Position numbers and translations under genes: made by a program
The notes under the pieces: generated by a model
What the model was told of the DNA's origin: nothing
Seen by the model: only the letters and a program-made list of their open reading frames with translations
Databases searched by the model: none
From: Croceibacterium salegens
GTDB taxonomy: Bacteria > Pseudomonadota > Alphaproteobacteria > Sphingomonadales > Sphingomonadaceae
NCBI RefSeq assembly: GCF_009827435.1
Contig: NZ_WTYM01000022.1
Location: 1-64,000, forward strand
DNA: 64,000 nucleotides
Direction of reading: 5' to 3'
Shown: positions 23,216 through 32,803 of the stretch, piece after piece
Position numbering within the stretch: position 1 is the first letter of the stretch
How the letters are laid out: each line of letters opens with the position of its first letter

Positions 23216-24220
23216 GTGCGCGTAACACCCAGAATTCTTGCAGCAATCCTCGCGGGGTGCCTTGCGCATGTCCCGATGCTTGCCGCGGCGAAGGATGTGG
23301 TGCTCGAACCGTCTTCCGACTGGACGCTGACGGAAACGCCGCAAAGCTGCGCCGTCACACGGGAGTTCGAGAACGACGGCCGCAAGGTCGTGCTTCAGAT
23401 CGAGAACCACACTTTGGGGCCCTTGCTCAAGATGGTGGTGGTGACCGGCGACTATCAGCTTGCCAAGGCAAAGCTGGGCAGGAGCGGCCTTTCGACCGGG
23501 TTCCTCCCGGGCAAGACGTTCGATTGGCGGACCTGGCCGGCCAGCCTGCCGGACGGTCGCCAGGGAGTCTCATTTCCCTACGCCTTCGCCTTGCAGGTCA
23601 ATGAGGACCAACTCAAAGCAGTGGAAGGCGACAACGCCGACGAGAACATGCTGCAGCGGCTCTTTTCCCTGGCCCGCCAGCGCGAACGCGATGTCGACCG
23701 CCTTTACGTAGGCAACGCGTTCACGCGCGACATCGTCCTGCACACCGGGAGCATGCGCGCGCCGATGGTGGTCATGCGGTCGTGCCTTGCCGGGTTGGCC
23801 CGGCAATACGGCCTCGATTGGGCGAAGCTCGACGGCGCCAGCCAACTGGCCCGTCCGCTCGACATGGCCGGTTGGGTGCAACGGGTCCAGCTCAGCTATC
23901 CGCCGGAGATGAAGAAGAAGGCGATCGGGGCGCACTTCGACCTCGTCATTACCGTCGAACCCAACGGCGTGGCACGCGCTTGCGAGGTATTCGGAAAGGC
24001 GCCCGCGCCGGAATTCGTCGATGCCGCCTGTTCCGTGGCCTACACCGAACCGTTCGCACCGGCACTCGATGCCGGCGGCGAGCCTATCCGCGGGGTCTAC
24101 AGCATCGGCGTAACCTACGTTGCCGATGGCCAACCCCGGCGCCAGTGGGGCGGCGGCGACTATCGCCCCAACCTCGAACCGAGAGTGACCGGCGGCGAGA
24201 GCCTCCCCACGGCGAACTGA
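23216..24220 (+). CDS. Exported protein with C-terminal TonB-like domain
   Basis: 334 aa. The signal peptide (MRVTPRILAAILAGCLAHVPMLAAA) is followed by a domain of unknown type, WTLTETPQSCAVTREFENDGRK, resembling regions of TonB-like periplasmic proteins. The C-terminal part, FDLVITVEPNGVARACEVFG ... CSVAYTEPFAPALDAGGEPIRG, has the pattern of a TonB C-terminal domain. The GTG at 23216 follows GAAGGGGGG. No transmembrane anchor beyond the signal is evident, so it may act in the periplasm rather than as a classical energy transducer. Confidence 0.7.
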   Translation: MRVTPRILAAILAGCLAHVPMLAAAKDVVLEPSSDWTLTETPQSCAVTREFENDGRKVVLQIENHTLGPLLKMVVVTGDYQLAKAKLGRSGLSTGFLPGKTFDWRTWPASLPDGRQGVSFPYAFALQVNEDQLKAVEGDNADENMLQRLFSLARQRERDVDRLYVGNAFTRDIVLHTGSMRAPMVVMRSCLAGLARQYGLDWAKLDGASQLARPLDMAGWVQRVQLSYPPEMKKKAIGAHFDLVITVEPNGVARACEVFGKAPAPEFVDAACSVAYTEPFAPALDAGGEPIRGVYSIGVTYVADGQPRRQWGGGDYRPNLEPRVTGGESLPTAN

Positions 24221-24276
24221 TCGTTCACCAGGAGGCTCGGCGGAGCGGACGCATACGCTGGCTCTTGGAGGGGGTA

Positions 24277-24332
24277 GCGCGCCCTGTTCCCCCCGAGCCA
24301 GGGCGCGCCGTAGGACGGTGTGTAACCGTCCT
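24277..24332. terminator. Two strong hairpins between convergent genes
   Basis: GCGCGCCCT (24277-24285) pairs perfectly with AGGGCGCGC (24300-24308). Next to it AGGACGGT (24312-24319) pairs with ACCGTCCT (24325-24332) around a five-base loop and is followed by an A/T-rich run. They sit between the TonB-like gene and the convergent PilZ gene and could terminate both. Confidence 0.6.
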
Positions 24333-24371
24333 GTCAAATATAGGCAATCGCCCGGATTTCGGTCCGATTCG

Positions 24372-24701
24372 TCAGGCCGCGCGGTCGATTTCGCGCAGCG
24401 GCACGCTCTCGCCGATCGAGGTGATCCAGCCGCGCACGCCGAACTTGGTGATGTCGAGCCGCTTGTCGAAACGGATGCCGCAGTAGAGCTCGTCGATCCA
24501 CACGATCCTGCCCGAGACGCTGACCTTGTCGGTCAGTTCGACCTGCACGGTGCTACCGAGGTTATCCATCGGGCGAGCGGTCTCTATCCTGCAGCCATGC
24601 AGCGAGATGTCGCGGATGACCACGCGTACCGGCGTGGCCGGAGCGCGGCAGGCGACTGCCACATTCGTGGCGACGCGCGGTGACGAACGGCGTTCATCCA
24701 T
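24372..24701 (-). CDS. PilZ domain protein
   Basis: 109 aa consisting only of a PilZ domain: MDERRSSPRVATNV carries the RxxxR c-di-GMP binding motif, followed by VVIRDISLHGCRIETARP (the D/NxSxxG motif) and WIDELYCGIRFDKRLD. It probably binds cyclic di-GMP and acts on motility or envelope functions. ATG 24701 is chosen because GGGAGG lies eight bases upstream and the RxxxR motif begins directly after it; longer frames upstream are not PilZ-like. Confidence 0.9.
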   Translation of the reverse strand: MDERRSSPRVATNVAVACRAPATPVRVVIRDISLHGCRIETARPMDNLGSTVQVELTDKVSVSGRIVWIDELYCGIRFDKRLDITKFGVRGWITSIGESVPLREIDRAA

Positions 24702-24834
24702 CCCGAAGGTCCTCCCGTTTGATTGTTGCAAATAGGGGAACTTCCTTAACAAAGCGTCACCTGCGTTAACTCCGATTTTCGCGATTATCGGTGCTGTTGG
24801 CCCGGCGCGGAGAGGCTCGAGCGGGTTGGGGATA

Positions 24835-25368
24835 TTAACCCTTCCAGCTGCGCCGTTCCTCGGCCTGTCGCAGGACCTCGTAGGCCAGCGAGTAGGCCTG
24901 GAAGGCCTTGGCCGCTTCCTCGTCGCCGGGCTTGACGTCGGGATGGACTTCCTTGGCCTTGGCCCGCCACGCCTTCTTGATCGCCTCGAAGTCGACATCG
25001 GATTCGAGCCCGAGCACGTCGAGCGCGCGCATCTCGTCGGCGGAGCGGCTGCCGTCGCCGCTGCCCGCCCAGCCGTAGTGCGCCGCCTCGGCATAGCCGG
25101 CGTTCTCGCTCTGCTCCGACTTGGCGCGCGCCGCGGCCTCTTCCTTGTCGAGGCCTTCGAAGTAGTCCCACTTCTGGTTGTATTCGGCCGCGTGGCGCTG
25201 GCAGAAATACCACCGTTCCTTGCTGTTAGGAGACTTGGGCGCGGGGCAATCGCCGGGCTCTTCGCAACCGTGACGGTCGCACAGCCGCACGGTCGCCGCC
25301 TCGCGCGAGCTGCCGTAGCCGCGCCAGCGCGGGAACCCCCAGTCGAGCGAACGCCGGGCGCGGCTCAA
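24835..25368 (-). CDS. J-domain (DnaJ-like) protein
   Basis: 177 aa. The J domain is at the C-terminus (RALDVLGLESDVDFEAIKKAWRAKAKEVHPDVKPGD), with the HPD tripeptide that stimulates DnaK. The N-terminal half has a cysteine/histidine cluster: CDRHGCEEPGDC ... WYFCQRHAAEYN, likely zinc-binding. This arrangement (short zinc module then C-terminal J domain) is typical of a sphingomonad/rhizobial family. It is not the canonical DnaJ, which has the J domain first. Confidence 0.9.
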   Translation of the reverse strand: MSRARRSLDWGFPRWRGYGSSREAATVRLCDRHGCEEPGDCPAPKSPNSKERWYFCQRHAAEYNQKWDYFEGLDKEEAAARAKSEQSENAGYAEAAHYGWAGSGDGSRSADEMRALDVLGLESDVDFEAIKKAWRAKAKEVHPDVKPGDEEAAKAFQAYSLAYEVLRQAEERRSWKG

Positions 25369-25509
25369 AGCTGCATGTCCTGAATCATCGTCACCTATGT
25401 GGCCTGCCTCGGCTCGCCTGCCAAGGCGTCCGTTTGCTACACTTTAAGACAAATGCTGCATTGCACAACGAATGTGGCGACCCATATAGCGCGCCAAGGA
25501 GATCCGTTC

Positions 25510-25665
25510 GTGAGCAAGCAGCTGTCCATTTCCGCGTCGATTTCCGTCTTCGTGACGGCGGTGTTCGTGCTGATGGCGACGCCGAACCTCGACCGCGCCA
25601 ACGATACGGGCGCGACGAATTTCTTCGCCGCGCCCGCCATCCAGGTCTCGCTGCCGACGCGCTAG
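25510..25665 (+). CDS. Small membrane or exported protein, 51 aa
   Basis: GTG at 25510 with AAGGAGAT (25496-25503) six bases upstream gives MSKQLSISASISVFVTAVFV with one hydrophobic helix, then a short polar tail ending IQVSLPTR. Longer upstream extension has no ribosome binding site. It points toward pal with a 23-base gap. Function unknown; single-helix proteins like this are common in Sphingomonadales. Confidence 0.65.
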   Translation: MSKQLSISASISVFVTAVFVLMATPNLDRANDTGATNFFAAPAIQVSLPTR

Positions 25666-25688
25666 CGCCGGCAGGAACCTCATTCGCT

Positions 25689-26198
25689 TCAGTTCAGGAC
25701 GACCGTCACCGCACGGCGGTTCTGCGCCCACGCGCCCTCGTTCGAGCCGAGAGCGACCGGACGTTCCTTGCCGTAGCTGATCGTCGAGATCCGCGCCGCC
25801 GGGATGCCGAGGCTGACGAGGTAGTTCTTCGCCGCATTGGCCCGACGCTCGCCGAGCGCGAGGTTGTAGTCGCGGGTCCCACGTTCGTCGCAATGACCCT
25901 CGATCGTGGCGCGGATTTGCGGGTATTGCAGCAGGTACTGCGCCTGGCTGCGCAGCGCCGCGGCGTCTTCGCTGTCGATGTTGAACTTGTCGGTGTCGAA
26001 GTAGATCGTGTCCTGCCCGGCCATGACCTGCTTGAAGTGTCCCTGGCTGCCCGGAATCGGGCCGGCAGGCTGCGTCGGAGTGGGCGCTGGGGCATAAGTG
26101 GACTCGGGCGCCGGCGGAAGTTGTTCCGGAGCCTTCTTGGCACACGCCGTGAGGGCCAGGGCGCTAACTGCTACGAGGGAGATGGTCAGCTTGTTCAT
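25689..26198 (-). CDS. pal: Peptidoglycan-associated lipoprotein Pal
   Basis: 169 aa. Lipoprotein signal ending ALTACAKK, then a Pro-rich linker and an OmpA-like domain: YFDTDKFNIDSEDAAALRSQ, IEGHCDERGTRDYNLALGERRA, and ISTISYGKERPVALGSNE. It anchors the outer membrane to peptidoglycan and interacts with TolB and TolA. Last gene of the tol-pal cluster, 82 bases after tolB. Confidence 0.97.
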   Translation of the reverse strand: MNKLTISLVAVSALALTACAKKAPEQLPPAPESTYAPAPTPTQPAGPIPGSQGHFKQVMAGQDTIYFDTDKFNIDSEDAAALRSQAQYLLQYPQIRATIEGHCDERGTRDYNLALGERRANAAKNYLVSLGIPAARISTISYGKERPVALGSNEGAWAQNRRAVTVVLN

Positions 26199-26280
26199 CG
26201 AAATCTCCTTTTTCTTTTCTTAATCTCAACGCCTGTTCGCCGCGCCCGAGGGATAACCCTACCACGAACAGACGACGTTT

Positions 26281-27651
26281 TTAGGGCAGAACCGGCCCCC
26301 ACGCCGGATCCGAGGCACCGACCGGCGTCCGCAGACGCCGTTCGTTGCGGCCTGTGAGGTCCACCTGCCAGATCGAGCTGTCGCCCGAGGTGCCCTGGGC
26401 AGTGCGGAAAAACTGTACGATGCGCCCGTTCGGGCTCCAGGTCGGGGCTTCATCCTGCCAGGAATTGGTGAGGTGGCGAAGCCCGCCGCCCGAAGGGGTC
26501 ATCACGCCGATGCGGAAGTTGCCGACGATATGGGTGAAGGCGATCTGGTCACCGCGCGGGCTCCATTCGGGCGTGGCGCAGCGGCCGCCGAAGAAGCTGA
26601 TGCGGCGCTGGTTGCCGCCGTTGGCGTCCATCACATAGCATTGCTGCGTGCCCGAGCGGTCGCTCTCGAACACGATGCGACTGCCGTCGGGCGAATAGGA
26701 CCCGCCAACGTCGATCCCCGGCGTATCGGTCAGCCGCCGCGGCGTGCCGCCGGTAGCTGGCACCGAATAGATATCGGTATTGCCGTTGACCGCCATCGAA
26801 TAGAGGATCGTGCGCCCGTCGGGGCTCCAGCGCGGCGCGAAGGTCGCGTTGCTGCTTTCGGTGACGAGGGTCTGCCGCCCGCTGCCGATGTCGTAGACGT
26901 AGATCCGCATCCGGTCGTTCAGGTAGCTGAGGTAGACGATCTGCGAATAGTCGGGCGAATAGCGCGGCGTCAGCGCGGTCGACTGGCCGTTGGTGATGAA
27001 GCGATGGTTGGCCCCGTCCGAATCCATGATCGCCAGCCGCTTCACGCGGTGATCCTTGGGCCCCGTCTCGGCGATGTAGGCAATCTTGGAATCGAAAAAC
27101 GGGCTCTCGCCCGAGAGGCGCGAATAGACGAGGTCGGCACACTTGTGCGCCGCGCGCCGCCAGTCGGCCGGCTGCACCACCCAGCCGGCGCGGGTCAGCT
27201 CGTCGCCCAGCTGCACGTCGTAGAGATAGCAACCGACGGTCAACTTGCCGTCGTTGGCGGCGCGGACGAAGCCCTGCACGAGCATCTCTGCCCCGCGCCC
27301 GCTCCACGTGCCGAACTGCGGATTGGTGATATCGCCATAGCTCGGCTTGGGCAGCGCATCGGGCCCGGTCGGCTTGAACAGCCCGTTGTTTCTGAGGTCG
27401 TTGTAGACAACCCGCGACAATTCGAGCGCCAGCGCGCCGGTCCCGGCGCTGTTCGCCGGCGTCGACTGTTCGCGGTCGGTGGCGAAACTCGGGATGGCGA
27501 GCGCGAGGTCTTCCCACGCGTTCTCGTCAGTGACGGAGCCGGTCAGGCCGCCTTCATCCTCCGCCTCGGGCGGCGGTGCCGCGTCGTCCTGGGCCAATGC
27601 CGGCACCGGGGCCGCGAGAAGGGCCAGCGCTATGATCGTCCTGATGGTCAT
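26281..27651 (-). CDS. tolB: Tol-Pal system translocation protein TolB
   Basis: 456 aa. A signal peptide precedes the N-terminal domain (YNDLRNNGLFKPTGPDALP) and a six-bladed beta-propeller with repeats such as APRWSPDGRTILYSM, GGSYSPDGSRIVFESDRSG and APTWSPNGRIVQFFR. TolB works in the periplasm between TolA and Pal in envelope constriction. It overlaps tolA by four bases (ATGA). The N-terminus contains an acidic DDAAPPPEAEDEGG tract typical of sphingomonads. Confidence 0.97.
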   Translation of the reverse strand: MTIRTIIALALLAAPVPALAQDDAAPPPEAEDEGGLTGSVTDENAWEDLALAIPSFATDREQSTPANSAGTGALALELSRVVYNDLRNNGLFKPTGPDALPKPSYGDITNPQFGTWSGRGAEMLVQGFVRAANDGKLTVGCYLYDVQLGDELTRAGWVVQPADWRRAAHKCADLVYSRLSGESPFFDSKIAYIAETGPKDHRVKRLAIMDSDGANHRFITNGQSTALTPRYSPDYSQIVYLSYLNDRMRIYVYDIGSGRQTLVTESSNATFAPRWSPDGRTILYSMAVNGNTDIYSVPATGGTPRRLTDTPGIDVGGSYSPDGSRIVFESDRSGTQQCYVMDANGGNQRRISFFGGRCATPEWSPRGDQIAFTHIVGNFRIGVMTPSGGGLRHLTNSWQDEAPTWSPNGRIVQFFRTAQGTSGDSSIWQVDLTGRNERRLRTPVGASDPAWGPVLP

Positions 27652-28424
27652 CCCAATTTCCTGTCAAAGCGCCATGACTTCACGCGCTTCCATTTGTCGT
27701 AGAACTCGTCCGGGAGGTCGAACGGGGCGGCGAGGCGGACGGCACGGACCGCCTGTTCGGCATGGCGGGCCGCCTGCGCCTCGTTGGTCGGCGTGATGCC
27801 CTCCTGCCGCACCACGCGCGGCGAACCGGCAAGGCTGCCGTCACTGTTGAGGTCGAACGCGAGATAGGTCACCAGCAGCTCGGCGTCGGGGCCCTGCGGC
27901 GCCTGCCAGTACTTCTTGAGCTGGCGGTTGATCGCCTGTTCGAGGCTCGCCTGCTCGGCCGGGCCGAACTTGGCTGCCGGGCTGCCGGAACCGCTGCGCT
28001 CTCCTGCACTCACGCCCTTGAGGAAATCGTCGCCGAGGCGCGCGCCGCCACCCAGCTTGCTGCTCGCGGTCGGCTTGGGCTTCGGAGGCGTGGTCGGCTT
28101 CGACTTGGGCGGCGCGGGCGTCGGCGAAGCGATCGTGCGCGGCTGCGGTGGAGGCACAGGTTCGGTCACCGGCGCGGGCACCGGCTCGGGCTCAGGCGAA
28201 ATTTCGGGCGCGACCGCCGCCTGCGAGTCCAGCGAGGGTTCGGGCGCGGTCGATTCAAGGCTCACGTCGGTGGCCAGGCTGACCGTCATCCGCTCGGTCG
28301 GCGGGATCGCCGGCGGCGCGCGGTTGGCATGCCACAGCAGCAGGCCGAACAGGGCGATGTGGGCGACCACAGCAATGCCGAGCCCAACCTTTTCCTCCCC
28401 TTGAAGATGCGCGATCGCTGCCAT
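27648..28424 (-). CDS. tolA: Cell-envelope integrity protein TolA
   Basis: 258 aa. One N-terminal membrane helix (VGLGIAVVAHIALFGLLLWH), a long Pro/Lys-rich domain II (PEPEPVPAPVTEPVPPP, PPKSKPTTPPKPKPT) and a C-terminal TolA/TonB domain (LEQAINRQLKKYWQAP, LLVTYLAFDLNSDGSLAG). It passes proton-motive energy from TolQR to the outer membrane. ATG 28424 (MAAIAHLQGEEKVGLG) is chosen; earlier codons lie in the tolR end region. Its stop overlaps tolB's start. Confidence 0.94.
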   Translation of the reverse strand: MAAIAHLQGEEKVGLGIAVVAHIALFGLLLWHANRAPPAIPPTERMTVSLATDVSLESTAPEPSLDSQAAVAPEISPEPEPVPAPVTEPVPPPQPRTIASPTPAPPKSKPTTPPKPKPTASSKLGGGARLGDDFLKGVSAGERSGSGSPAAKFGPAEQASLEQAINRQLKKYWQAPQGPDAELLVTYLAFDLNSDGSLAGSPRVVRQEGITPTNEAQAARHAEQAVRAVRLAAPFDLPDEFYDKWKRVKSWRFDRKLG

Positions 28425-28437
28425 CCTTCGTTCCGGG

Positions 28438-28887
<450 letters not shown>

Positions 28888-28890
28888 GGC

Positions 28891-29601
28891 TCAGAGGCCC
28901 TCCAACTCGCGCCCGACCTGGGCGTGGACGCGGTCGGCGAAGCGCTGCAGGCGTGCCTCGAAGGCGTTCACCCGGTGGCTGAAGCGGTTGTAGGCGATGA
29001 CGGCCGGGATCGCCGCGAACAGGCCGATGGCGGTGGCGAAGAGCGCCTCCGAAATGCCCGGCGCGACGACCGCGAGCGAGGAGTTCTGCTGTTGGCCGAT
29101 CTGGAAGAAGCTGTTCATGATGCCCCAGACGGTGCCGAACAGGCCGACGAAGGGCGCCACGGCGCCGGTCGTGGCGAGGAAGTTGAGCCGTTCAGCTAGG
29201 CTGTCGGCCTCGGTCGCGACCTGGCCTTCCATCGCCAGCGCAACGCGCGCGGCGGCGCCGTTCCTGTCGATGACGCGGCCGCTGCTGCCGGTCGAGCGCG
29301 CCAGTTCCTCGAGCCCGGCCTTGGCCACCCGCAACGAGGGGTTGGTGCGACGCCCGTCATCGAGCAGACGCTCCGGCTCGCGCGCGCTGAGGAACAGCTT
29401 TTCGAACTCGCGCGAGCGCTTTCGCACGCTGCCCATCTTGAGCTGGAAGCTGACTATGATCGCCCAGACCCAGATGCTCGCCAGCACGAGGCCGAGGATC
29501 ACCGCCTGGACGACAATGTCGGCATCGAGAAACAGCTGCAGCGGGTTGAGCCGGGTCGGTGCGGAGACCGCGCCGGAAGCGAGAATTTCGGTGAGGTTCA
29601 T
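28891..29601 (-). CDS. tolQ: TolQ/ExbB-type motor protein
   Basis: 236 aa. Three membrane helices, including VVQAVILGLVLASIWVWAII and the long C-terminal pair VAPFVGLFGTVWGIMNSF and LFATAIGLFAAIPAVIAYNRF. These carry the TolQ/ExbB signature residues. ATG 29601 (MNLTEILASG) is chosen; it sits in the ATGA overlap with the ybgC stop, showing translational coupling. Confidence 0.96.
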   Translation of the reverse strand: MNLTEILASGAVSAPTRLNPLQLFLDADIVVQAVILGLVLASIWVWAIIVSFQLKMGSVRKRSREFEKLFLSAREPERLLDDGRRTNPSLRVAKAGLEELARSTGSSGRVIDRNGAAARVALAMEGQVATEADSLAERLNFLATTGAVAPFVGLFGTVWGIMNSFFQIGQQQNSSLAVVAPGISEALFATAIGLFAAIPAVIAYNRFSHRVNAFEARLQRFADRVHAQVGRELEGL

Positions 29602-30056
29602 GCAGTCCCTTGTACGTCCATCAACTGTGCAAATGCCGCGCGCCATTCCAGCGGCTGGCGGCGTGGTTTCCCGTCCGGTCCAACGAACCCGACGCGTAAT
29701 TGTGCCTCCGCCAGGACAGTATCACCGCGCAGCGCGCGCTGTGCAATGCGGCACGAGGCGGCGCGAAGTTCGACGGGGCGGCTTTCGATCACGATCTCGT
29801 CGTCAAGGCGGGCCGGGCTGAGGTAGCGGATCGATATTTCGGCCACGGCGTATGCCCCGCCTCCGCCCTCGTGGGTGGCGCGCTGCTCGATGCCGACAAG
29901 GCGCATCATTTCGGTGCGCGCGCGCTCGAACCATTTGAGATAATTGGAATGATAGACCACGCCGGTCAGGTCGGTGTCCTCGAAGTAGACGCGCATCGGG
30001 AAACGGTGCGTCGTCCCGTCGAGAACACCCGACGGCGATTTTGGGCACGTGGTCAT
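29598..30056 (-). CDS. ybgC: Tol-Pal-associated acyl-CoA thioesterase YbgC
   Basis: 152 aa hot-dog thioesterase. The active-site motif is VYFEDTDLTGVVYHSNYLKWFERAR (Asp in EDTD), followed by SIRYLSPARLDDEI and a substrate strand. It hydrolyses acyl-CoA/ACP, and is normally the first gene of tol-pal operons. It starts the cluster here and overlaps tolQ by four bases. Confidence 0.95.
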   Translation of the reverse strand: MTTCPKSPSGVLDGTTHRFPMRVYFEDTDLTGVVYHSNYLKWFERARTEMMRLVGIEQRATHEGGGGAYAVAEISIRYLSPARLDDEIVIESRPVELRAASCRIAQRALRGDTVLAEAQLRVGFVGPDGKPRRQPLEWRAAFAQLMDVQGTA

Positions 30057-30127
30057 GAGGGGGGCCTTAGCCGCCGCGCGACTCGGCTGGCAACCTTACT
30101 TAAGTTAGGAATCTCCTGCCGGCCGGC

Positions 30128-30505
30128 TCAGCCGCCGATCATCCGCCCGAGCGGCCTGCCGCCGAAGATATGGAAGTGGAGGTGCGGGATTTCCTGCCCG
30201 CCCTCGATCCCGGTGTTGACCAGCAGGCGGTAGCCCGGTTCGACCAGCCCCGCCTCGCGCGCCACATGGCCCACGGCGCGGGCCAGCCCGGCGATTTCCT
30301 CTGCCGAAGCGCGCACGGAAAAATCGTCCCAGCTCACGTAGGCGCCCTTGGGAATGACAAGGATGTGCACCGGCGCCTGCGGGGCGATGTCGTGGAAGGC
30401 GAGCGACCACTCGTCCTCGTAGACCTTATTGCACGGCAACTCGCCGCGCAGGATCTTTGCGAACACGTTCTGGTCGTCGTAGGGCAGCGTCGGGTCGATC
30501 GGCAT
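30128..30505 (-). CDS. HIT family (histidine triad) nucleotide-binding protein
   Basis: 125 aa. It begins with NVFAKILRGELPCNKVYED and carries the histidine triad HLHFHIFGG (HxHxHxx), giving nucleotide phosphoramidase/AMP-lysine type activity (HINT group). The start ATG overlaps the hisE stop by one base. It lies at the tail of the his operon. Confidence 0.95.
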   Translation of the reverse strand: MPIDPTLPYDDQNVFAKILRGELPCNKVYEDEWSLAFHDIAPQAPVHILVIPKGAYVSWDDFSVRASAEEIAGLARAVGHVAREAGLVEPGYRLLVNTGIEGGQEIPHLHFHIFGGRPLGRMIGG

Positions 30506-30819
30506 CAGGCGCTCCTCGCAGCCTTTTCGTCCAGACCGGAGGTGCCTTCGCGGCGATCGAGTTCGGCGAGGACGTCGGCCAGGGCGATGTCCTTTTCCGC
30601 CAGCAGAACGAGCAGGTGGAACAGCACGTCGGCGGCCTCGGAGGTCAGCTCTTCGGTGCTGCCCGAGAGCGCTGCGGTGACCGCTTCGACCGCCTCCTCG
30701 CCCAGCTTGCGGGCGATAACCGGCAGGCCGCGGGAGTGGAGCTGCGCGACGTAGCTCGTCTCCGGCGAAGCCGAGAGGCGCTGTCTGATAGTGCTTTCGA
30801 GGCGGCTCAGCGTGTCCAT
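30505..30819 (-). CDS. hisE: Phosphoribosyl-ATP diphosphatase
   Basis: 104 aa MazG-like fold with the metal-binding EEAVEAVTAAL and EAADVLFHLLVLLAEKD helices. It hydrolyses PR-ATP to PR-AMP, step two of histidine synthesis. It overlaps the downstream HIT gene by one base. HisI is not encoded here, so it is a stand-alone HisE. Confidence 0.95.
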   Translation of the reverse strand: MDTLSRLESTIRQRLSASPETSYVAQLHSRGLPVIARKLGEEAVEAVTAALSGSTEELTSEAADVLFHLLVLLAEKDIALADVLAELDRREGTSGLDEKAARSA

Positions 30820-30850
30820 GCGCGGGGCATGGGCAAGCGCGGGCGGTCCG

Positions 30851-31021
30851 TCAATCCTGTCCGGGATCGCGGATCGCCAGCCGCCGCCCGATCAGCACAC
30901 CGGCGAGGCCGAGCGCGAAGAGCGTGACCTGCGAACCTTCGGGCACCTGCATCCCGTCCCCGGCGAGTGCGGCGCTCGAGGAAAGCAGGAAAGCGGCGGA
31001 CATCAGGATACGCGGGGGCAT
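30851..31021 (-). CDS. Small PEP-CTERM-like membrane protein
   Basis: 56 aa from ATG 31021. An N-terminal signal/hydrophobic stretch (ILMSAAFLLSSSAALA) is followed by the sorting-type tail VPEGSQ, a hydrophobic helix (VTLFALGLAGVLIG) and RR. It sits between hisF and hisE on the same strand. GGGAAG is close upstream. The motif resembles PEP-CTERM sorting signals (VPEP), here VPEG. Presence of an exosortase elsewhere in the genome is implied but not seen. Confidence 0.65.
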   Translation of the reverse strand: MPPRILMSAAFLLSSSAALAGDGMQVPEGSQVTLFALGLAGVLIGRRLAIRDPGQD

Positions 31022-31101
31022 GGCTTCCCGCTCTGCCTCGGCAGGCGAGTCCGCAAGCGCCACTTCGAAGCTGTCCCGCGTCGGGACCGGCCGAAATTCG
31101 C

Positions 31102-31860
31102 TCAGGCGCGCGCCGGCAGTCCCGCCGCCCGCAGCGCTTCGTGCGCCTCGGCGATGGTGTGGGTGCCGAAGTGAAAGATCGAGGCGGCCAGCACGGCGCT
31201 GGCATGGCCCTCGGTGACGCCCGCCACGAGATGGTCGAGCGATCCGACCCCGCCGCTGGCGATCACCGGGATCGAGACGGCATCGGCGATCGTCCGGGTC
31301 AGCTTGAGATCGTAGCCGCGCTGGGTGCCGTCGCCGTCCATCGAGGTGACGAGCAGCTCGCCCGCACCGAGTTCGGCCAGCTTCGCGGCGTGTTCGACCG
31401 CGTCGATGCCGGTTTCGCGACGGCCGCCGTGGGTGAAGATTTCCCAGTGATCGTGGACCCAACGCGCATCGACCGAGGCGACGCAGCACTGGCTGCCCAT
31501 CTTCTGCGCGATCTCGGCCACAACCTCGGGCCGTGAAACGGCGGCGGAATTGACTGCGACCTTGTCCGCCCCAGCAAGCAGCAGCGCGCGGGCATCCTCG
31601 ACCGTTCGCACACCGCCGCCGACGGTCAGCGGCATGAAGCACACCTCCGCTGTGCGCCGGACGATGTCGAGCAGCGTTCCGCGCCCTTCGTGGCTGGCGG
31701 AGATGTCGAGGAAGCACAGCTCGTCCGCCCCCGCCTCGTCATAGGCCCGCGCCTGCTCGACCGGGTCGCCGGCATCCTTGAGGTCGACGAAATTGACGCC
31801 CTTGACCACCCGGCCATCGGCGACGTCGAGACAGGGGATGACGCGGATGCGGACGGTCAC
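31102..31860 (-). CDS. hisF: Imidazole glycerol phosphate synthase subunit HisF
   Basis: About 252 aa TIM barrel, starting [54 protein letters not shown] and [11 protein letters not shown] are phosphate and catalytic sites, closing with [15 protein letters not shown]. It cyclises the HisA product with ammonia from HisH. GTG at 31858-31860 is the start, in a GTGA overlap with the small membrane ORF before it. Confidence 0.97.
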   Translation of the reverse strand: MTVRIRVIPCLDVADGRVVKGVNFVDLKDAGDPVEQARAYDEAGADELCFLDISASHEGRGTLLDIVRRTAEVCFMPLTVGGGVRTVEDARALLLAGADKVAVNSAAVSRPEVVAEIAQKMGSQCCVASVDARWVHDHWEIFTHGGRRETGIDAVEHAAKLAELGAGELLVTSMDGDGTQRGYDLKLTRTIADAVSIPVIASGGVGSLDHLVAGVTEGHASAVLAASIFHFGTHTIAEAHEALRAAGLPARA

Positions 31861-32069
31861 AGGACTTTCTCCGCGAAGAGGTAAAGTTGGAAGGCAGTCG
31901 CTAGTGCGCCAAGACCGACAACGAACCAAAATTTGGCTGGCTCGACATCGCGTTCGACGTCCACATCCAAGCGAAAAAATGTCGTCTGACCACGCCGCAG
32001 TATCCTCGCAGTCATTACTCCGAGGAGCGCAGCGGTGAGCAAGTGCAGCCAAGGCCAGAAGTCCGTCAT
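31857..32069 (-). CDS. Small membrane protein between hisA and hisF
   Basis: 70 aa. Two hydrophobic helices ([20 protein letters not shown] and [19 protein letters not shown]) are joined by an acidic loop ([14 protein letters not shown]). Its start overlaps the hisA stop (ATGA) and its stop overlaps the hisF start (GTGA), so it is translated in step with the his genes. Function unknown. Confidence 0.7.
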   Translation of the reverse strand: MTDFWPWLHLLTAALLGVMTARILRRGQTTFFRLDVDVERDVEPAKFWFVVGLGALATAFQLYLFAEKVL

Positions 32070-32803
32070 CCCCGCCCCGCCATCGCAATTGCCGCCGCCA
32101 GGTCCAGCTTGCCCTCGTAAAGCGCGCGCCCGGTAATCACGCCCTCGATCCCGTCGCGGGCGTTGAGCGCGAGAACGTGGATGTCGTCCAGCCCCTTGAC
32201 CCCGCCGCTGGCGATGACCGGGATATCGACCCGCCGCGCGAGGTCGAGCGTCGCGTCGATGTTGACGCCCTTGAGCAGCCCGTCGCGGCCGATGTCGGTG
32301 AACAGGAGGCTGGCGACCCCGGCATCCTCGAAGCGGCGGGCGAGGTCGACCACCGGCACGTCGGACACGTCGGCCCAGCCTTCGGTTGCAACCATCCCGT
32401 CGCGCGCGTCGACGGCGACGACGATGCCGCCTTCGAACTCGCGCGCCATGTCCTTGACGAACTCGGGGTCCTTGAGCGCGGCCGAGCCCATCACCACGCG
32501 CGCCACGCCGAGGTCGAACCAGCCCTCGACCGCTTCGCGGTTGCGGATGCCGCCGCCGAGCTGGACGTAGCCCGGAAAGGCCGCCACGATCGCTTCGACC
32601 GCCTCGCGGTTCTCGGCCTTGCCGGCGAACGAGCCGTCGAGGTCGACCACGTGGAGGTGTTCGGCCCCGGCCTCGGCAAAGATCATCGCCTGCGCCGCCG
32701 GGTCGTCGCCGTAGATCGTGGCGCGATCCATGTCGCCTTCGGCCAGCCGCACGACCTGGCCGCCCTTGAGGTCGATGGCGGGGAAAACGATCACGGGCGC
32801 CAC
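32066..32803 (-). CDS. hisA: ProFAR isomerase HisA
   Basis: 245 aa TIM barrel: [22 protein letters not shown] opens, [28 protein letters not shown] binds phosphate, and [19 protein letters not shown] and [18 protein letters not shown] follow. It converts ProFAR to PRFAR. ATGA overlap with the small membrane ORF; its start lies inside the last codons of hisH, about 13 bases. Confidence 0.97.
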   Translation of the reverse strand: MAPVIVFPAIDLKGGQVVRLAEGDMDRATIYGDDPAAQAMIFAEAGAEHLHVVDLDGSFAGKAENREAVEAIVAAFPGYVQLGGGIRNREAVEGWFDLGVARVVMGSAALKDPEFVKDMAREFEGGIVVAVDARDGMVATEGWADVSDVPVVDLARRFEDAGVASLLFTDIGRDGLLKGVNIDATLDLARRVDIPVIASGGVKGLDDIHVLALNARDGIEGVITGRALYEGKLDLAAAIAMAGRG